Below are positions 21,477 to 33,000 of a stretch of 64,000 nucleotides of DNA, in pieces. The translations under genes were made by a program, and so were the position numbers. This DNA comes from Ochromonas danica (taxonomy: Eukaryota > Sar > Chrysophyceae > Chromulinales > Chromulinaceae), in NCBI GenBank assembly GCA_015146655.1, contig VKHL01000077.1:1-64000 (forward strand). Reading direction: 5' to 3'. Numbering within the stretch: position 1 is the stretch's first letter; every line of letters begins with the position of its first letter. Below the pieces are notes generated by a model. The model worked only from the letters and a program-made list of their open reading frames with translations. It made no database searches and was not told the DNA's origin.

Positions 21477-23656
21477 CTAACACATATTAGATGACAAAGG
21501 CAAAGGACAAATAATCTCTACCATCGCGTTATCTGGAGCTATTTGATAAGTTGACAAGCCCCGCTGATGGCGCTTGCTTTGATAGTCATGCATTGGGTGA
21601 TTCCTTACTTGACAATCAATCAATTCGGACGACATGCTGAACAGAGAATCTTTGTCATAGGTGGCATGGACAGCAGCAGTTATATTTGGCTCTTCTTCAA
21701 GTTGTGGCGCATACCGCTCTGACTTCGTATTATCCTCTGGTATGTAGCCTCGATAGCTATTCTCATCCTTCTTCTGCTCCCTTTTCTTTACTATTGCTGT
21801 GCCTGTTGGCAGATTGGAAGTAAATGTCACATTCGAACGGATGCGAAGCACTCGAGACACATATGCCGCCGTACCACTCAATCTCTCCAAATATCCTTGC
21901 TGGACATGATTGGCACTGGGCAGTACAGATGGAATTGGTGTGTTCGATTCAGTGGATGGAGGTAGCGCTTGTCGTTTGCGTCGCCGACGGGTGACATTGG
22001 CTAATATCACAAAGACAGCCACACAACACACAAATAAGCTACAGTACGTACAAAAACAAAGTGGAACAAGTGATAGGAGAATCCGCTTACCATTGATTAC
22101 ATAGGCTTGGAACATGACCTTCTGCTCCTGCAAGGAGAATACTTGCCTTGAGTTTACTTGCCAGAAATACCAAATGGTCAAAAACGCCACATAGATCGCG
22201 AAAAACACATACATCATAATCAACTGGGGATAGAAGTTCAACATGCAACATACATAACTGACATATATTGCTAAGCTGTAGTACGCCAAATTAGTCCCCA
22301 CAGGCTGAGTGAACATGCGTGGTAATGAAGAAAGGTGCTTCCGAAACCTCAAAAACGACACCAAAAGAACCATTTCAATAAATATGCCAGCGGTGTGACC
22401 AAGACCAGTGAGCGCCCATAGCACCTTCTCATCAACAATGAAGTGAGACATACAGAGGAGGCCAAACGCCAACCCTGCTCCCACCAACAAAGCCATGTAG
22501 GGAATGTGATCAGGACCATGTGAATAGCGAAGCACGCTAAGAGAGAGACCACTCTCAGCCATCGATCGCATTTGGATGCTATAGACATATGTTAATGCCG
22601 ATGTGGTGGCAAGGCAAGCTGGAATGCCTAGCAGCCTTGCCGCTCTCTGAGCAATGTGCAGACCCTTGGCATAGCCGTAAGACAAGGCATTAACCTCAGG
22701 AAGAGCGAAGTAGGAGATCCCAGGAGCATTGCAACCTACAATGATCGTCAATAGTAGTGCATTGGTTGCCGCAATGCCAAAGGACCAAAGAAAGGAGCGC
22801 GGAAGAGTCTTCCTGGGCTGTGGCAGTGAGAAATCCACGGATTCATATGTGGCGAGCAAAAGATATTGTTAGAGAGAAAAAAGGATCCCCTCACCTCTGA
22901 GGCATCACCACAAGCCATCGGCAACAAAGGTAACATGTCGAACATGATAATTGGATAGCCAAAATACTTGAAATATCGGCGAGCATTGAGATCACCATCT
23001 AGCATCCCTCCACCATATCGTTCACAGTCCACACAAGGGATGGTAACTGCATAGTAGATGCAATACAAGACTATTACAATAATCATCATGATGATATTGC
23101 TTCTCCAGAAGTACTTCACTTCGAAGATGTTTACCATCAAGGTCCACATCAACAACAACACCCAGAAGAGCAGAACGTAATGATGCGATATACCCAGCCA
23201 CGCTATGATATCTTGACCTACATTGAATAGTAAGGAGGCTGCGTGGAAGATGCTGAGCATCATCTCACAACAAGCCACTAAGTAGCCGAAGTACGGGCCC
23301 ATCGTCACCCGCACGATACCATAGAGACCTCCACCAAAGGGAAGCGCAGACGTCATCTCTGCAATACAGAGAATGGTGGAGAAGTATGCCGTGCCACACA
23401 CGAAGACAGCCAGCAGATATTCCATCGACCCTGCTGACAACCCATCATTCCAACTATAGAACTGACTACCCGAGACCAGGGCCAACCCTAAGCCAAAGAA
23501 GAAGGCATACTTCGTGATCTATATGTCACAGACGAAGGCAATGAAGAGAGAGATAGTCGGCTTACCAAGCAGAGTGACTTCCCACTGCGACCGGGTGCCC
23601 ACTCTTCCCTCACACACCTTGTCATTCAAAGAATCATCACCTTCTTCCTCAGTCAT
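21477..23656 (-). CDS. APC-superfamily transporter, ethanolamine permease (EAT)-like
   Basis: Four exons: 23656-23566, 23487-22895, 22817-22091 and 22000-21477, about 644 aa. The acceptor at 23488 (CTTCTTTGGCTTAG) restores frame where a nearer AG (23519) does not. Family marks are SGSQFYSWNDGLSAG, like the bacterial ethanolamine permease SGDYFGWNYGLAAG, then SALPFGGGLYGIVRVTMGPYFGY and CGDASEPRKTLPRSF, the usual APC EExxxPxRxxP region. About 12 hydrophobic segments are visible. After the core comes QAYVINGA, an Arg-rich stretch (TRRRRKRQ) and a hydrophilic cytosolic tail of about 170 residues. It probably moves ethanolamine or small amino compounds across a membrane. Two paralogues lie at 53.2-55.3 and 60.9-62.9 kb and share the last intron position. 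Confidence 0.85.
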
Positions 23657-23757
23657 CACTCCCTAGAGTATTTGTAATCCATTCAACTTCCTTCAGCTGC
23701 TGACATTGTCCACACTCTGACACATCAATGTTCTGATTTCAACGCTCCGATTACGGT

Positions 23758-23778
23758 GGGGGGGGGGGGGGGGGGGGG
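23758..23778. repeat. homopolymer run of 21 G
   Basis: An uninterrupted 21-nt G run 13 bp upstream of a 13-bp palindrome and beside the chimeric pseudogene. Its length may be uncertain in the assembly. Confidence 0.9.
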
Positions 23779-23790
23779 TGCCGATCGATA

Positions 23791-23830
23791 CCGTATCGTA
23801 TCGTATCGGGTCAAAAACGATACGATACGG
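23791..23830. repeat. 13-bp perfect inverted repeat, 14-nt spacer
   Basis: CCGTATCGTATCG at 23791-23803 is the exact reverse complement of 23818-23830. The left arm lies within a short CGTAT repeat. Confidence 0.9.
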
Positions 23831-23924
23831 ATAAAGCCTTCAAACCACCAGCAAGAGGACCGAGGAGCGACAAACAGTGAAATGACAAAAATGACATGCA
23901 AAAATGACAAAATCAACCTACAAT

Positions 23925-24419
23925 TACCAACGAAGGTGGCATCCATCTTCAAGCCCTTAGGAGGGATATCGCAAATGACGCTGTGAAGGATCCACTCGAC
24001 GAAGCAAGAAGAGTTCTTGACGACGTTGAACCTCCTTGGTGGACAGCGACCACGGAACATGCAGGCGCAAGTGAGGTAGCGACCATGGCGAGGATCAGCG
24101 ACATACATCATGTTCTTGGTATTGAACTGCTGCTGAGTCAACTCAGGAACAGTCAAAGCGCGGTACTGCTGGGAGCCGCGAGAAGTCTAGGAAGTGAAAC
24201 CCATCATGAAGAAGTGAAGCGAGGGAAAGGAACCAGACAACAAGCTTGCGGAGATTGCGGTTCAACTGGCCAGGGAAGCGGAGAGAGCAAGTGGTTCAAG
24301 TCACCATAGGCAAGAGTGGTGAGCTTCAAGGTGCGGAAGAGCCTCTTTATCCAAGGTGAAGCACTATAGGTTCTCCACGAGCTGGTGGACAGAGAGAGTC
24401 GCGTTGATGCAATATGGGC
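23925..24419 (-). pseudogene. beta-tubulin fragment, decayed
   Basis: The minus strand carries, in order, [79 protein letters not shown] and [18 protein letters not shown]. These are hallmark blocks of beta-tubulin from about residue 180 to 370. The frame is broken several times by small deletions: near 24365 where the first block ends in a stop, after GDLNHLLS, and near the FMVGFAPL region. The sequence stops matching at VGN followed by GTAGGT, so a splice donor may be kept, which argues against a retrocopy. Upstream (24420) it is fused in frame to a DDX42 fragment. Confidence 0.85.
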
Positions 24420-24795
24420 CAGATCCAGTCTTCGCCAATCCCAACACATCACGACCTTCCAATATCAATGGAATAGCTTGTGCTTGGATTGCAGTGGGCT
24501 TATTATATCCTAATCGAGTCATCTCTTGGATAATAATCGGGCCAAAGGCTGTTTGTTCGAAGGACTGCAGAGGACTGCAAAACTTCTCCACTGACTGAAG
24601 AAGAAGAAACATGAATCTCTTACTGTACAGTATATACAAATTTAATGACACAGGTGTCAACTTCGCCATCGATATACTTGAGTATAACCGTGTGCTTGAT
24701 GATCTATGCAATTGATACATTAACTTTTCATACAAACCACCACTCTTGAAAGTGAATTGGAGAAGGCTTATATTATTAATAACAAATCGGTATAT
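24420..24795 (-). pseudogene. truncated, internally deleted copy of DDX42
   Basis: About 24425-24600 is nearly identical to 19777-19950 of the intact DDX42 gene ([20 protein letters not shown] through LGLAKTGSG). About 24680-24795 matches its 5' flank at 20700-20815, with more divergence. The roughly 700 bp between them in the parent, including the first intron and N-terminus, is missing. Orientation is the same as the parent, 4.7 kb away. At 24420 the reading frame passes from AKTGSG directly into beta-tubulin sequence. Confidence 0.9.
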
Positions 24796-26015
24796 TGTTA
24801 TCATCTATTTCCTTCATTTTAGATAACTCCCCTTCTTCCTCTCCTTCCTTTACTCCCCTCCCTTAGGTTCCGACACTTCCTTTATACCAATCAACCAATC
24901 AACTTACTGATACATTGTCACTCACAGTCAATTTATCCCTTGTTAACACCCAAGGTGTTAAAACCCCAACACCAACCAATAAAAAACAAGCCAATCCTCA
25001 CAAGCCCGCATAATTCTATTAAGTGGTTGTTTTAAGCTTTTATCGATGGAAAGAAGTTGGATAAGAATAGAAAAGATGTCAGGACCTGAAGACTTTGATG
25101 AGATAATTAATGGCGAATTTGAAGCCATTCCGCGTGGAAAAACTAAGGAGTGGCTTCAGTTTCGCCATTAATTATCTGGCAGACTTACGACAAGTAATTG
25201 AACATGGTAAACAGCGATTCGTATTTTTACACGAAGATTAAAATGCTTTCCACACATACACTTTGTAAATTTACACTACCGTTTGTTCTCGTCGTATACA
25301 CCACTGTTTGTTCTCATCGAAAAGGAATATTACCATCTCCAATGAAATGAACACTGAGAAATTGAAGAATCGTTTGTTACAATTTCACACGTAACTTTCT
25401 GATCAACCTTCAATCTTCTTCTTCTTCTTCCTTCTTCTTTCCAGTTGACAATCGTGTGAGTTGTTCGAGGTGGGCAGGAGGATCAAGTTCATCTTCAATT
25501 CTCTCCACCACTCACACCTTCTCCGACTCGAAGAAAGTCTAAAATCATGATTTATAAGTCGATCCTTCTCGAATCCAACGTCATCCCAACACTTCGCATT
25601 CTTGAAGTTGGGGCTGTGCTGCAAGGAGAAAGTGCACGCTGCAAGGCAGAGTGAGGCAAGGTGACTGCGTGGGAGTGAGTGGGATGGGGTGAGAGAGAGG
25701 GAGAGAGCACAGGAGGCAGAGTGAGTGCACAGTGGCGCTGAGGAGAGATGGAAGGAATGAACGTCAGAGACAACATGAAGAAGAGGGAAGACGAATGCAA
25801 TTGTGCGAGTACAGAAAGAAGAAGTCAGATCCATTTAGAATAATACTGTAGTGACGACAACTATAACAACCACAGCAATAGTGAACAAGATATCATTATT
25901 AAATAAGATTTGAAAAGAACTTTTTAGTAGCCTGCTTTCATTTTAATATTTGCTCTTGTTTCGAATAAAAAGTTTGACAATCAGAACAACTGCTGTCTTC
26001 GACATTTTATGATCA
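24796..26015. other. intergenic with hairpin; no supported gene
   Basis: Pyrimidine-rich and AT-rich sequence. The minus frame 25403-25834 is low-complexity Ser/Leu/His and lacks a domain. A 16-codon plus-strand frame near 25748 was also rejected. The strong hairpin at 25102-25176 is listed separately. Confidence 0.5.
25102..25176. ncRNA. candidate structured RNA: 75-nt pre-miRNA-like hairpin
   Basis: The left arm 25102-25131 pairs with 25147-25176 over 30 positions, with a 15-nt loop. The first 16 bases (GATAATTAATGGCGAA) are perfectly complementary to the last 16. Over the whole stem I count one mismatch (T-T) and two G-T wobbles. Size, loop and near-perfect pairing resemble a miRNA precursor. 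A small frame (MSGPEDFDEIINGEFEA... from 25078) overlaps and ends within it. A palindromic transposon relic is the main alternative. The hairpin is seen directly; function is inference. Confidence 0.4.
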
Positions 26016-27390
26016 ATGATAGCACAACAACCTTCCACGCTTCCACCTTTCAATAAAATTCCTTCCATTGGTCATCCTGATGGATTCCTAATGAGTGATA
26101 CGACTTGCTCATCTAAGAAGAGACCATTGATGAAGTCTCCTCGTACCTTTTCTGACAATTCACCAATTGACCGAAAAGGTGGTAATGATACCCCTAGGTC
26201 TCATCTTGCTGGAGTCATGGCTAAACATATGAAACCTTCTAGTCGCACTGAAGAAATTGAGGTGAGTCTAATTTTTAAGACAAAATGAATGAAAGTCAAT
26301 GAGTTGACAAACTTTTGATATGAGCAGATTGTCAATAAGTTTGCCTATCTTCAAGACTACATGGTTAACTATGCAGGTTGCTCCATCAATGGTTATAGTA
26401 AGTCTTCTTATGCTCTTGATGGTCCTCAATGTACTTTACCTGATCAATTGTCATTTCATTATGCTAGACCCACTGACCCCTGGTAAACTGAATCAAGATC
26501 GTCTGGTCATGTATGATGATCATGCTACTGACTCGTTAGTGATAGCATGCCTTGATGGTCATGGTGCCAATGGTCACAAAATCTCCCAATGCTTTGCCGA
26601 AGCGATCCTGTTGGATCTGCCCAAACATCCCCAATTTGCTACAGATATCCAAGAAGCTATTTCATGTGTCTTGAAAGAGACCGAGCTTCAACTCTATAGA
26701 GAAAATAATCATATTGCTGATTTTTCGGGCAGTACGTTGGCTCTCGCGGTTGTACGAGGAAAGAGAGTAACTGTGGCTAATGTTGGGGATTCTCGTGTGG
26801 TTTTCGGTAAACGCTCATGGGAAGAAATTAAATCAGATGCTTCTAGTCATACTTCTCCTAATAAACGTCTTCGATATGACGTTCAAGAAATTACTTTGGA
26901 TCACAAGCCTGATCAACCCGATGAGTATGCGCGCATTCTTGCTTCAGGGGGCCGAGTTTTTGCTGTGAAATACAGTGATGGTATTATCGGTCCACCTCGA
27001 GTATGGCTAGGTCAGTTTAATTTACCTGGCCTGGCGATGTCCCGCTCTCTGGGGGACTTTGTTGTGCATACTGCTGGAGTGATAAGCACACCAGATTTCT
27101 ACAGTTTTGATCTTCCCGATAATGATGGAGTGGTTGATTGCATGTTAATCCTTGCTACTGATGGTCTGTGGGATGTTGTTTCATGCGAAGAAGCTGTGAC
27201 TTTATCCATGTCTGTTCCTCATCCCAGCGTGGCCCTTTCTCGGATGATGCAGGAGAGTCGAACCAGATGGTTGAACAAAGAGAAAATGATGGATGATACT
27301 ACTGTATGTATTGCACACATTCAAAAAGTATCACAAACCAGCCCTAATCACTCTCCAGCCACATCCGTTGCAGATGACCTCGAAGATTAA
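26016..27390 (+). CDS. PP2C-family serine/threonine protein phosphatase
   Basis: Three exons, 26016-26261, 26328-26397 and 26468-27390, about 412 aa. The second intron (donor GTAAGT, acceptor TTATGCTAG) rebuilds INGYNPLTPGKLNQDRLVM. Conserved PP2C motifs are present: NQDR; the metal-binding LDGHGANGH; GSTLALAVV; VANVGDSRVVF; SRSLGDF; and LATDGLWDVVS with its metal Asp. The N-terminal 90 residues are Ser/Pro-rich and lack a targeting signal, so a cytosolic or nuclear enzyme is likely. PP2Cs are Mg/Mn-dependent monomeric phosphatases acting on phospho-Ser/Thr in signalling. The substrate is unknown. The catalytic residues look intact. Confidence 0.92.
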
Positions 27391-27938
27391 AGAACTTTCA
27401 ATCTTTTGTCATAACGTGGTGAATTATATATTTTTGAGCAAAAGCCTTTCTTATTCATACACCTTACCAGACCTACTTTTTTGTCTTTGATTTCCAGAAT
27501 ATATGTTTGAGTGCATAATTATGGATTCACGATCTTTCCATAATAATATATTGTTTAACCTGCCGGTACTTTTGTGTGTAAAGCTCTCTTGTTTGTGGCT
27601 CACAATTTACGACTGTGTGCTTTCCGACCAAATGTGGCGGACGGAGAGTTAATGCATACTGACCATTGGCGATTTTGATGATTACTATTGTGGTGAATTG
27701 CTTTTGCCCTCAATATTTTGATGGTTTGTGCATGGGTTGTCTTTTAAGGTGACAACATGGATGGATTTTGAAGTGGTTTTGTCACATGTTCTCCCTGTTG
27801 GAATTCCTATATACCCAAAGGTGAGGTATATATTGGTTCTACAGGGAACACTGAAGTTATCCATCTGAAGTGCTTTACCTTTTTATTGTCAGTAATGTTA
27901 GTTTTTAGAGCTTTAAGTTAACTTTCTTCATACATTCA
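27391..27938. other. intergenic between convergent genes
   Basis: 3' flanks only. A short TATATACC / GGTATATA inverted pair is seen at about 27811-27831. No gene. Confidence 0.6.
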
Positions 27939-28693
27939 TCAGAGAGTTAGCAGCTTTTCTTCTTCTTGTCTTATTTTCTCAACAATAGCATTGTCTAATT
28001 GTCTTTGAATCTCAGAAGCTTCTTTCAGTAACATTATAGTTTTGGAAGCATTCTTATGTAATGAGCGATAGGCCGTCACCAAAGCATCATCATTCCCTTC
28101 ATCAGCATCACTTGAAGATAATTCAGATGGTTGGGAGGAAAGTGGGACAAGACAGAGAGGTGGATATAACTCAGCACCTAAATCTACACAATCTCTCTCC
28201 ATGAGCTCAGCAACAAGCACTATCTGAGCAATCCATGAATATACTCGACTGCTTTGATCTGGATCGCTGCTGCCTTGCATCAACAAACTGTCACCCACTG
28301 CAGTCACAGTTCCTAGAATGACTTTGACTAAATCTTGACAGACAGTCATTAAACGAATACACTGAGAAGCTTTTTGAGCCTCTTCTGGAGTATAGTCCCT
28401 CTCATCCTCATCATGATCGAACTCATCATCTTCTTCTTCTTCTTCCACGCCTCTTTCTTCAGCATTCCCAGCTTCATCCACATAGCCTTGAAACTCTGAA
28501 ATAGTCTCTTTGATTGCAAGGCATTTCTACACCAGACAGAACCAACTAATCACATATTGTTATTCATAAGTCAAAGGACAGTAACTCTATACCTCCATGA
28601 GGAAGCGACGATAGGCAATCTTGTTGGTGATAGGCATCTTTTGTGCTTCCTCGCTCAATGTCAACACCATTCCTGCATACCCTCTATTAGTAG

Positions 28694-28756
<63 letters not shown>

Positions 28757-29451
28757 GTATCATGGTCCAAAACAAACTAAAAACTCACTCAATAGTACGC
28801 TTGTCAGCTTTTTCCTTCACAGCTTTCACCAAGTCTAGCATATGACCTAGTACAGACCTAATAACAACAATAGACAATAATACACCATTGACATGTTTAC
28901 ATTGAATTGATCATCAAAATGCGATAGTACTAACTTACCTCACAGTACGGAAGACAATATCATGTAAAGCATGTGATAAAGAGCATTCCAAGCATCTCCT
29001 ATAGAAGAAGAAGACAACAAACAACATCGTTTAAAATAGGCAAAGGAATAGACTATGGTATTGCTTACTTGAAGATGTTGTAAAGTGTTTGAGCATGCTC
29101 ACTGACTTCTTCCAACAGACTGTCCACTATCCTCATCTGCTCTGCTGTTGTTGTTTGTGCTGCTGGCTGACTATTCACTAATAATGCCATTTTAACTATA
29201 CTATTACCTACTAGAAGACACTGACTTCTAAAGTCACGTAGATAAGTAAATAAGAGACTGTTTTGATCAGTCCAACTATCTGCTTTACGAATGACTGGCC
29301 AGTCAATAGCCTGAGATGATGAAGAAGAAGAACTGATGACACGAAATTGTGTTAGTCCTTTCTGATAGTCAGCATGAGAAAAACTATACAGATGATCTAT
29401 ATCAGCTGTGAACTCTTGTAGACTTTCTTGTAATTTATCGAGAACACTCAT
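27939..29451 (-). CDS. cyclin-D1-binding protein 1 (GCIP/CCNDBP1)-like protein
   Basis: Five exons: 29451-29069, 28998-28939, 28857-28789, 28683-28593 and 28526-27939, all frame-consistent GT-AG. Recognisable family features are the all-helical layout, the segment LTLSEEAQKMPITNKIAYRR, an acidic linker (EEEEEDDEFDHDEDERDYTPEEAQ), and CVDLGAELYPPL, which parallels LGACLYPPQE of plant CCNDBP1 homologues. In animals the protein binds cyclin D and Grap2. Its role in protists is unknown. The start is uncertain: 29451 is the first ATG of the open frame, which continues upstream to 29487 without one, so a further 5' exon is possible. The third intron holds a tetranucleotide microsatellite. Confidence 0.65.
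28694..28756. repeat. (CAAT)n microsatellite, about 16 copies, intronic
   Basis: A perfect tetranucleotide array inside the third intron of the CCNDBP1-like gene, next to its splice acceptor. Confidence 0.95.
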
Positions 29452-29648
29452 TCTATCTATCTTATCTGTCACACTAATTTCTGTCAAATCTGCTGTGTGA
29501 TGAGATGGAGAAGTTGTTGTGTTGCGTGAGATAGTCAGATTAATGGACGGATGACTTCCCTTCCAGCATCGAGCATTCCATGGAACAACAGAGCCTTAGA
29601 ATTGAAGTTTGCTCAATGAGGAAGAAAGGTTTCAACTCCATTAATATA

Positions 29649-29794
29649 AGTTTTGTGATTGGCCTTGTAGACTTCATGGTAAACAGTACGGAAGACAAAC
29701 ATTTACTCTTAGTTTTGTGATTGGCCTTGTACACTTCATGGTAAATAGTACGGAAGACAAACATTTACTCTTAGTTTTGTGATTGGCCTTGTCC
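29649..29794. repeat. 62-bp tandem repeat, 2.4 copies
   Basis: Units start at 29649, 29711 and 29773 (partial), each beginning AGTTTTGTGATTGGCCTTGT. Units 1 and 2 differ at only a few bases. Each full unit contains AGTACGGAAGACAA, also present in exon 2 of the neighbouring CCNDBP1-like gene (about 28945-28958), so the repeat may have captured a piece of that exon. Confidence 0.95.
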
Positions 29795-30064
29795 AATTTC
29801 TCAGTTGATGTGAGAATGCTCTTGATGTAATCAGCATCCAGTGCAATAATCCTTGATAGCGCAATTTGTTAAACAAGCTCCAGACATGATGGTATCACAA
29901 AAGGGTTTTATTCTAACACAAAGTGAGCCAAAGGATAATCAACTTTAGGCCTCACTATAATGAAGAAACTACTCGCTAGACTTCTTCAGGCATTTGCACA
30001 TTTGAATATAGTACATAAGGACTAATTGAATAGCTCCATCACACCATACATTATAAACACAAAA

Positions 30065-33000
30065 CTATTCTTGGTGAAGCAGATCGATCTCAGGTTCCTC
30101 CTCTTGCTCTTTCGCGAACTTGATGAAGACCTGCTCCAACGAACACTGAGAAACGCTGTAGTCGTAGATCTGAAGACGCTCTTTATGCTCTTCCAACAAG
30201 GCGAAGATGACTGCGAGGTTCATGTTTACTATCTCCACACGTAGACGCAAGAAGCCTCCATGTTGCTCTTCCAACACAGCTCCAGACAAGGCCGACTGGC
30301 ACATCGACAAACAAGCAGCCACATTCGAAGGATCAGCGTGACAGCGCAGTTCGATCGTGTAGGCTCCTCCAAACTTGTTCTTGAGATGCTGCACACTGCC
30401 AAGACATTGCATACGACCCGACACCATGACACCTACTCGAGTACACAGAGCTTCGATCTCTTCCATGGAGTGAGAGACCAAGATCACAGTGCGCTCTTCA
30501 GACACCTGCTCGATGACATTCCACATGTGTCTGCGAGCCTCAGGATCCATGCCAGTGGAAGGCTAATGACAAAGATAACGAAAGATCAGTACATATATGA
30601 GTCATGACACAGATAAAGCAGAGAAGACCACATGTCGTGGGAAGGGATTATCACATACTGCAGCAGCCAACAACCCCATTTATCCACAGGATCCACATCC
30701 TTCTTACCTCATCCAATAACAAGACCTTCGGATCACCGATGAGAGCCACGGCCAAGGAAAGCTTGCGTTTGTTACCTCCACTGTAAGTACCACAAGGTCG
30801 ATGAGCATGAGGAAGCAACCCTGTTTGACGGACCAAAGCACGCACTCTGCGCTCCAAGATGTCATCCTTGATACCTCGAATCCTGCCAAAGAAACGCAAT
30901 GTCTCATATCCAGTCATGAGATCAAGCAGTGGATCAACTTGAGGGCAATATCCCAGCATACGCTGAGTCAAACTATCAGAGAGGGGCCGATTGCCAATAA
31001 AGACAGAGCCAGATGTCAAGGCGATCTCTCCCGTAAGAATACCCAAGGTTGTGGTCTTGCCTGCTCCATTAATACCGAGTAGGCCAAAGCGTTCTCCTTC
31101 GCTACAAGCCAATGAGAGCCCCCGCACCGCATATTTGGGCTTACCAGAGAAGTCAAGAGGGACATAGGTCTTGATCAGATCACTAATAAGTAAAGCGAAT
31201 CCTGGTAAATCATCTTGGAATCCTTCTTCCAGATCCGAAGAATCATCAGTCATAGCACTGGTATGTATAGTACCAAACATGGGTGATATTGTTTCATCCA
31301 TACTATTTGAATGTCTTGCAAGAGCATATTTCCGTACTATTTCCTCTTCTGCCTTCACATCATCATCTATTTCATTCTTGGGAGGTGGAGGAGGACCATA
31401 CTTCATTGCTTGGTAACTATTGTACTTTCCCATCCAATCACGTATAGTAGACGACTCAGACAATAGAACTAAGCTGCTGTAGCCAATGGCTTCGACGAAC
31501 ATGAAAGTCAAACTACGACCGCATACTCCCCAATCAAAAGGACCAATATCCTTCCCAAGAATTGTATGTTCGTAATAAGAAGTGGAAAGGTTAATAAAAC
31601 TATCACCAACATTGTAAGCGGGGAAAAATCGGAAAAGGTGAACGAGTACCTCCGCAGCTGGTCGGGTTTCTTCAATGCTGTCCATTACATAATAAGCGAG
31701 CACTAATACAAAACCTGTCATGAAGTTCAATAAAGTCAAGGTGATCTGAGCAGTGGAATGATTGGTGAAGGCAAACGAATAAAGATAGTTTAGCGGTATG
31801 GCACTGGCTCCATAGGTCATGAGGAGACAGAACACTGCAAGATTGGACTCTGCACTGCCCACAAAGACTGAAGAAGAGCTCTTGCCTACGATCAAGAAAG
31901 CCAGAAGGACAAAGCCAGTGAGGATGGAGAAGAGGCTCATGTCCCAAAGATAGGCTCCAGCCCAATAGAGCATGGGTGCCACTCCTGAGGCTTGTTGCAA
32001 GTGTTTGCTTTTGGAAACACGCTCTCGCACAAGAAAAGAAACAAAAGCTGGAGGGATATAACACAATGGAACAAGAATAAACACTGAAGTTAATACACTA
32101 AGAACAACCTTCACTGTCATACTTTGCTTCGTATTCAAGGGAAGAGGATGGTTCTTCACATAATAATTAGCATCTGGATTGCCTACACACGTTTGAAACA
32201 TTGCCTCAGTAAGCTCTCCATGCCAAGCTGCTATGGCATGTGGTGATGTTGCATTATGCAGTATAGAGTAAGGAACATCAAGATCAAGATCATATGTTCC
32301 AGATGATTGTTCAGGAAGAAAAGGTGCTATGGTTTGATAGGTCACATCCTTCCAAGGAGTTGTTTGAGTCAACAATGTCAAGCCAGTTTGTTTATTCACC
32401 AGCTGGACAGTTATCCCATTTCTATTTAGAGTGACGAATGCATTAGTGGTACCCGGTGGAATCTGATTATTATTGTTCAAAACTGTTGCTGGGTCGACTT
32501 GATAAGTATAAGAATAATCCTTTCCAGACATCCCTTCCAGAATGCTGTTAATATCCTCTCCTACATTAGGGTTGGCTTGAAGATCAGCTTTCATCATATC
32601 CCAATTCACATTCAGATGCAGAGGAATCTTATCTCCGAAGATGAACGCTCCATAGCGTTGGTTTTCATAGAGACGCTTATCCAGCAAGACGGTTGAGAGG
32701 AAGGAAGAATTCCACAACTCCACAGTATATCCCAGCTTATCCATAGCTTGGGTCAGAGAAGAGGAAGAGGAGGGAGAAATCGAAGACTGACTCATATTTC
32801 CCAAGATCTCTCTCCTGAAGCCTCCTTCTATTTGAGGGGAAAAAGAGCTTTCAGAAGGATTGGCGATGAAGGAGATGGCATCGATGGAACCGTAGCGATG
32901 GAAGAAATTTCCATTGAGGATGATTGTATGACCTGCAGGGTTAATCGTGATGTTGAGCATCAGCAAAATGAGAAGAATCTGCACGGCTGGGAAGATAATC

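Noticed and set aside
23488-23519. Nearer acceptor (ATATAG at 23519) for the second exon of the 21.5-kb permease
   Set aside because: It breaks the frame; the acceptor at 23488 restores it and has a good pyrimidine tract.
25403-25834. 143-codon minus-strand frame, Ser/Leu/His rich
   Set aside because: Low-complexity translation of a GA-rich strand; no domain or splice context.
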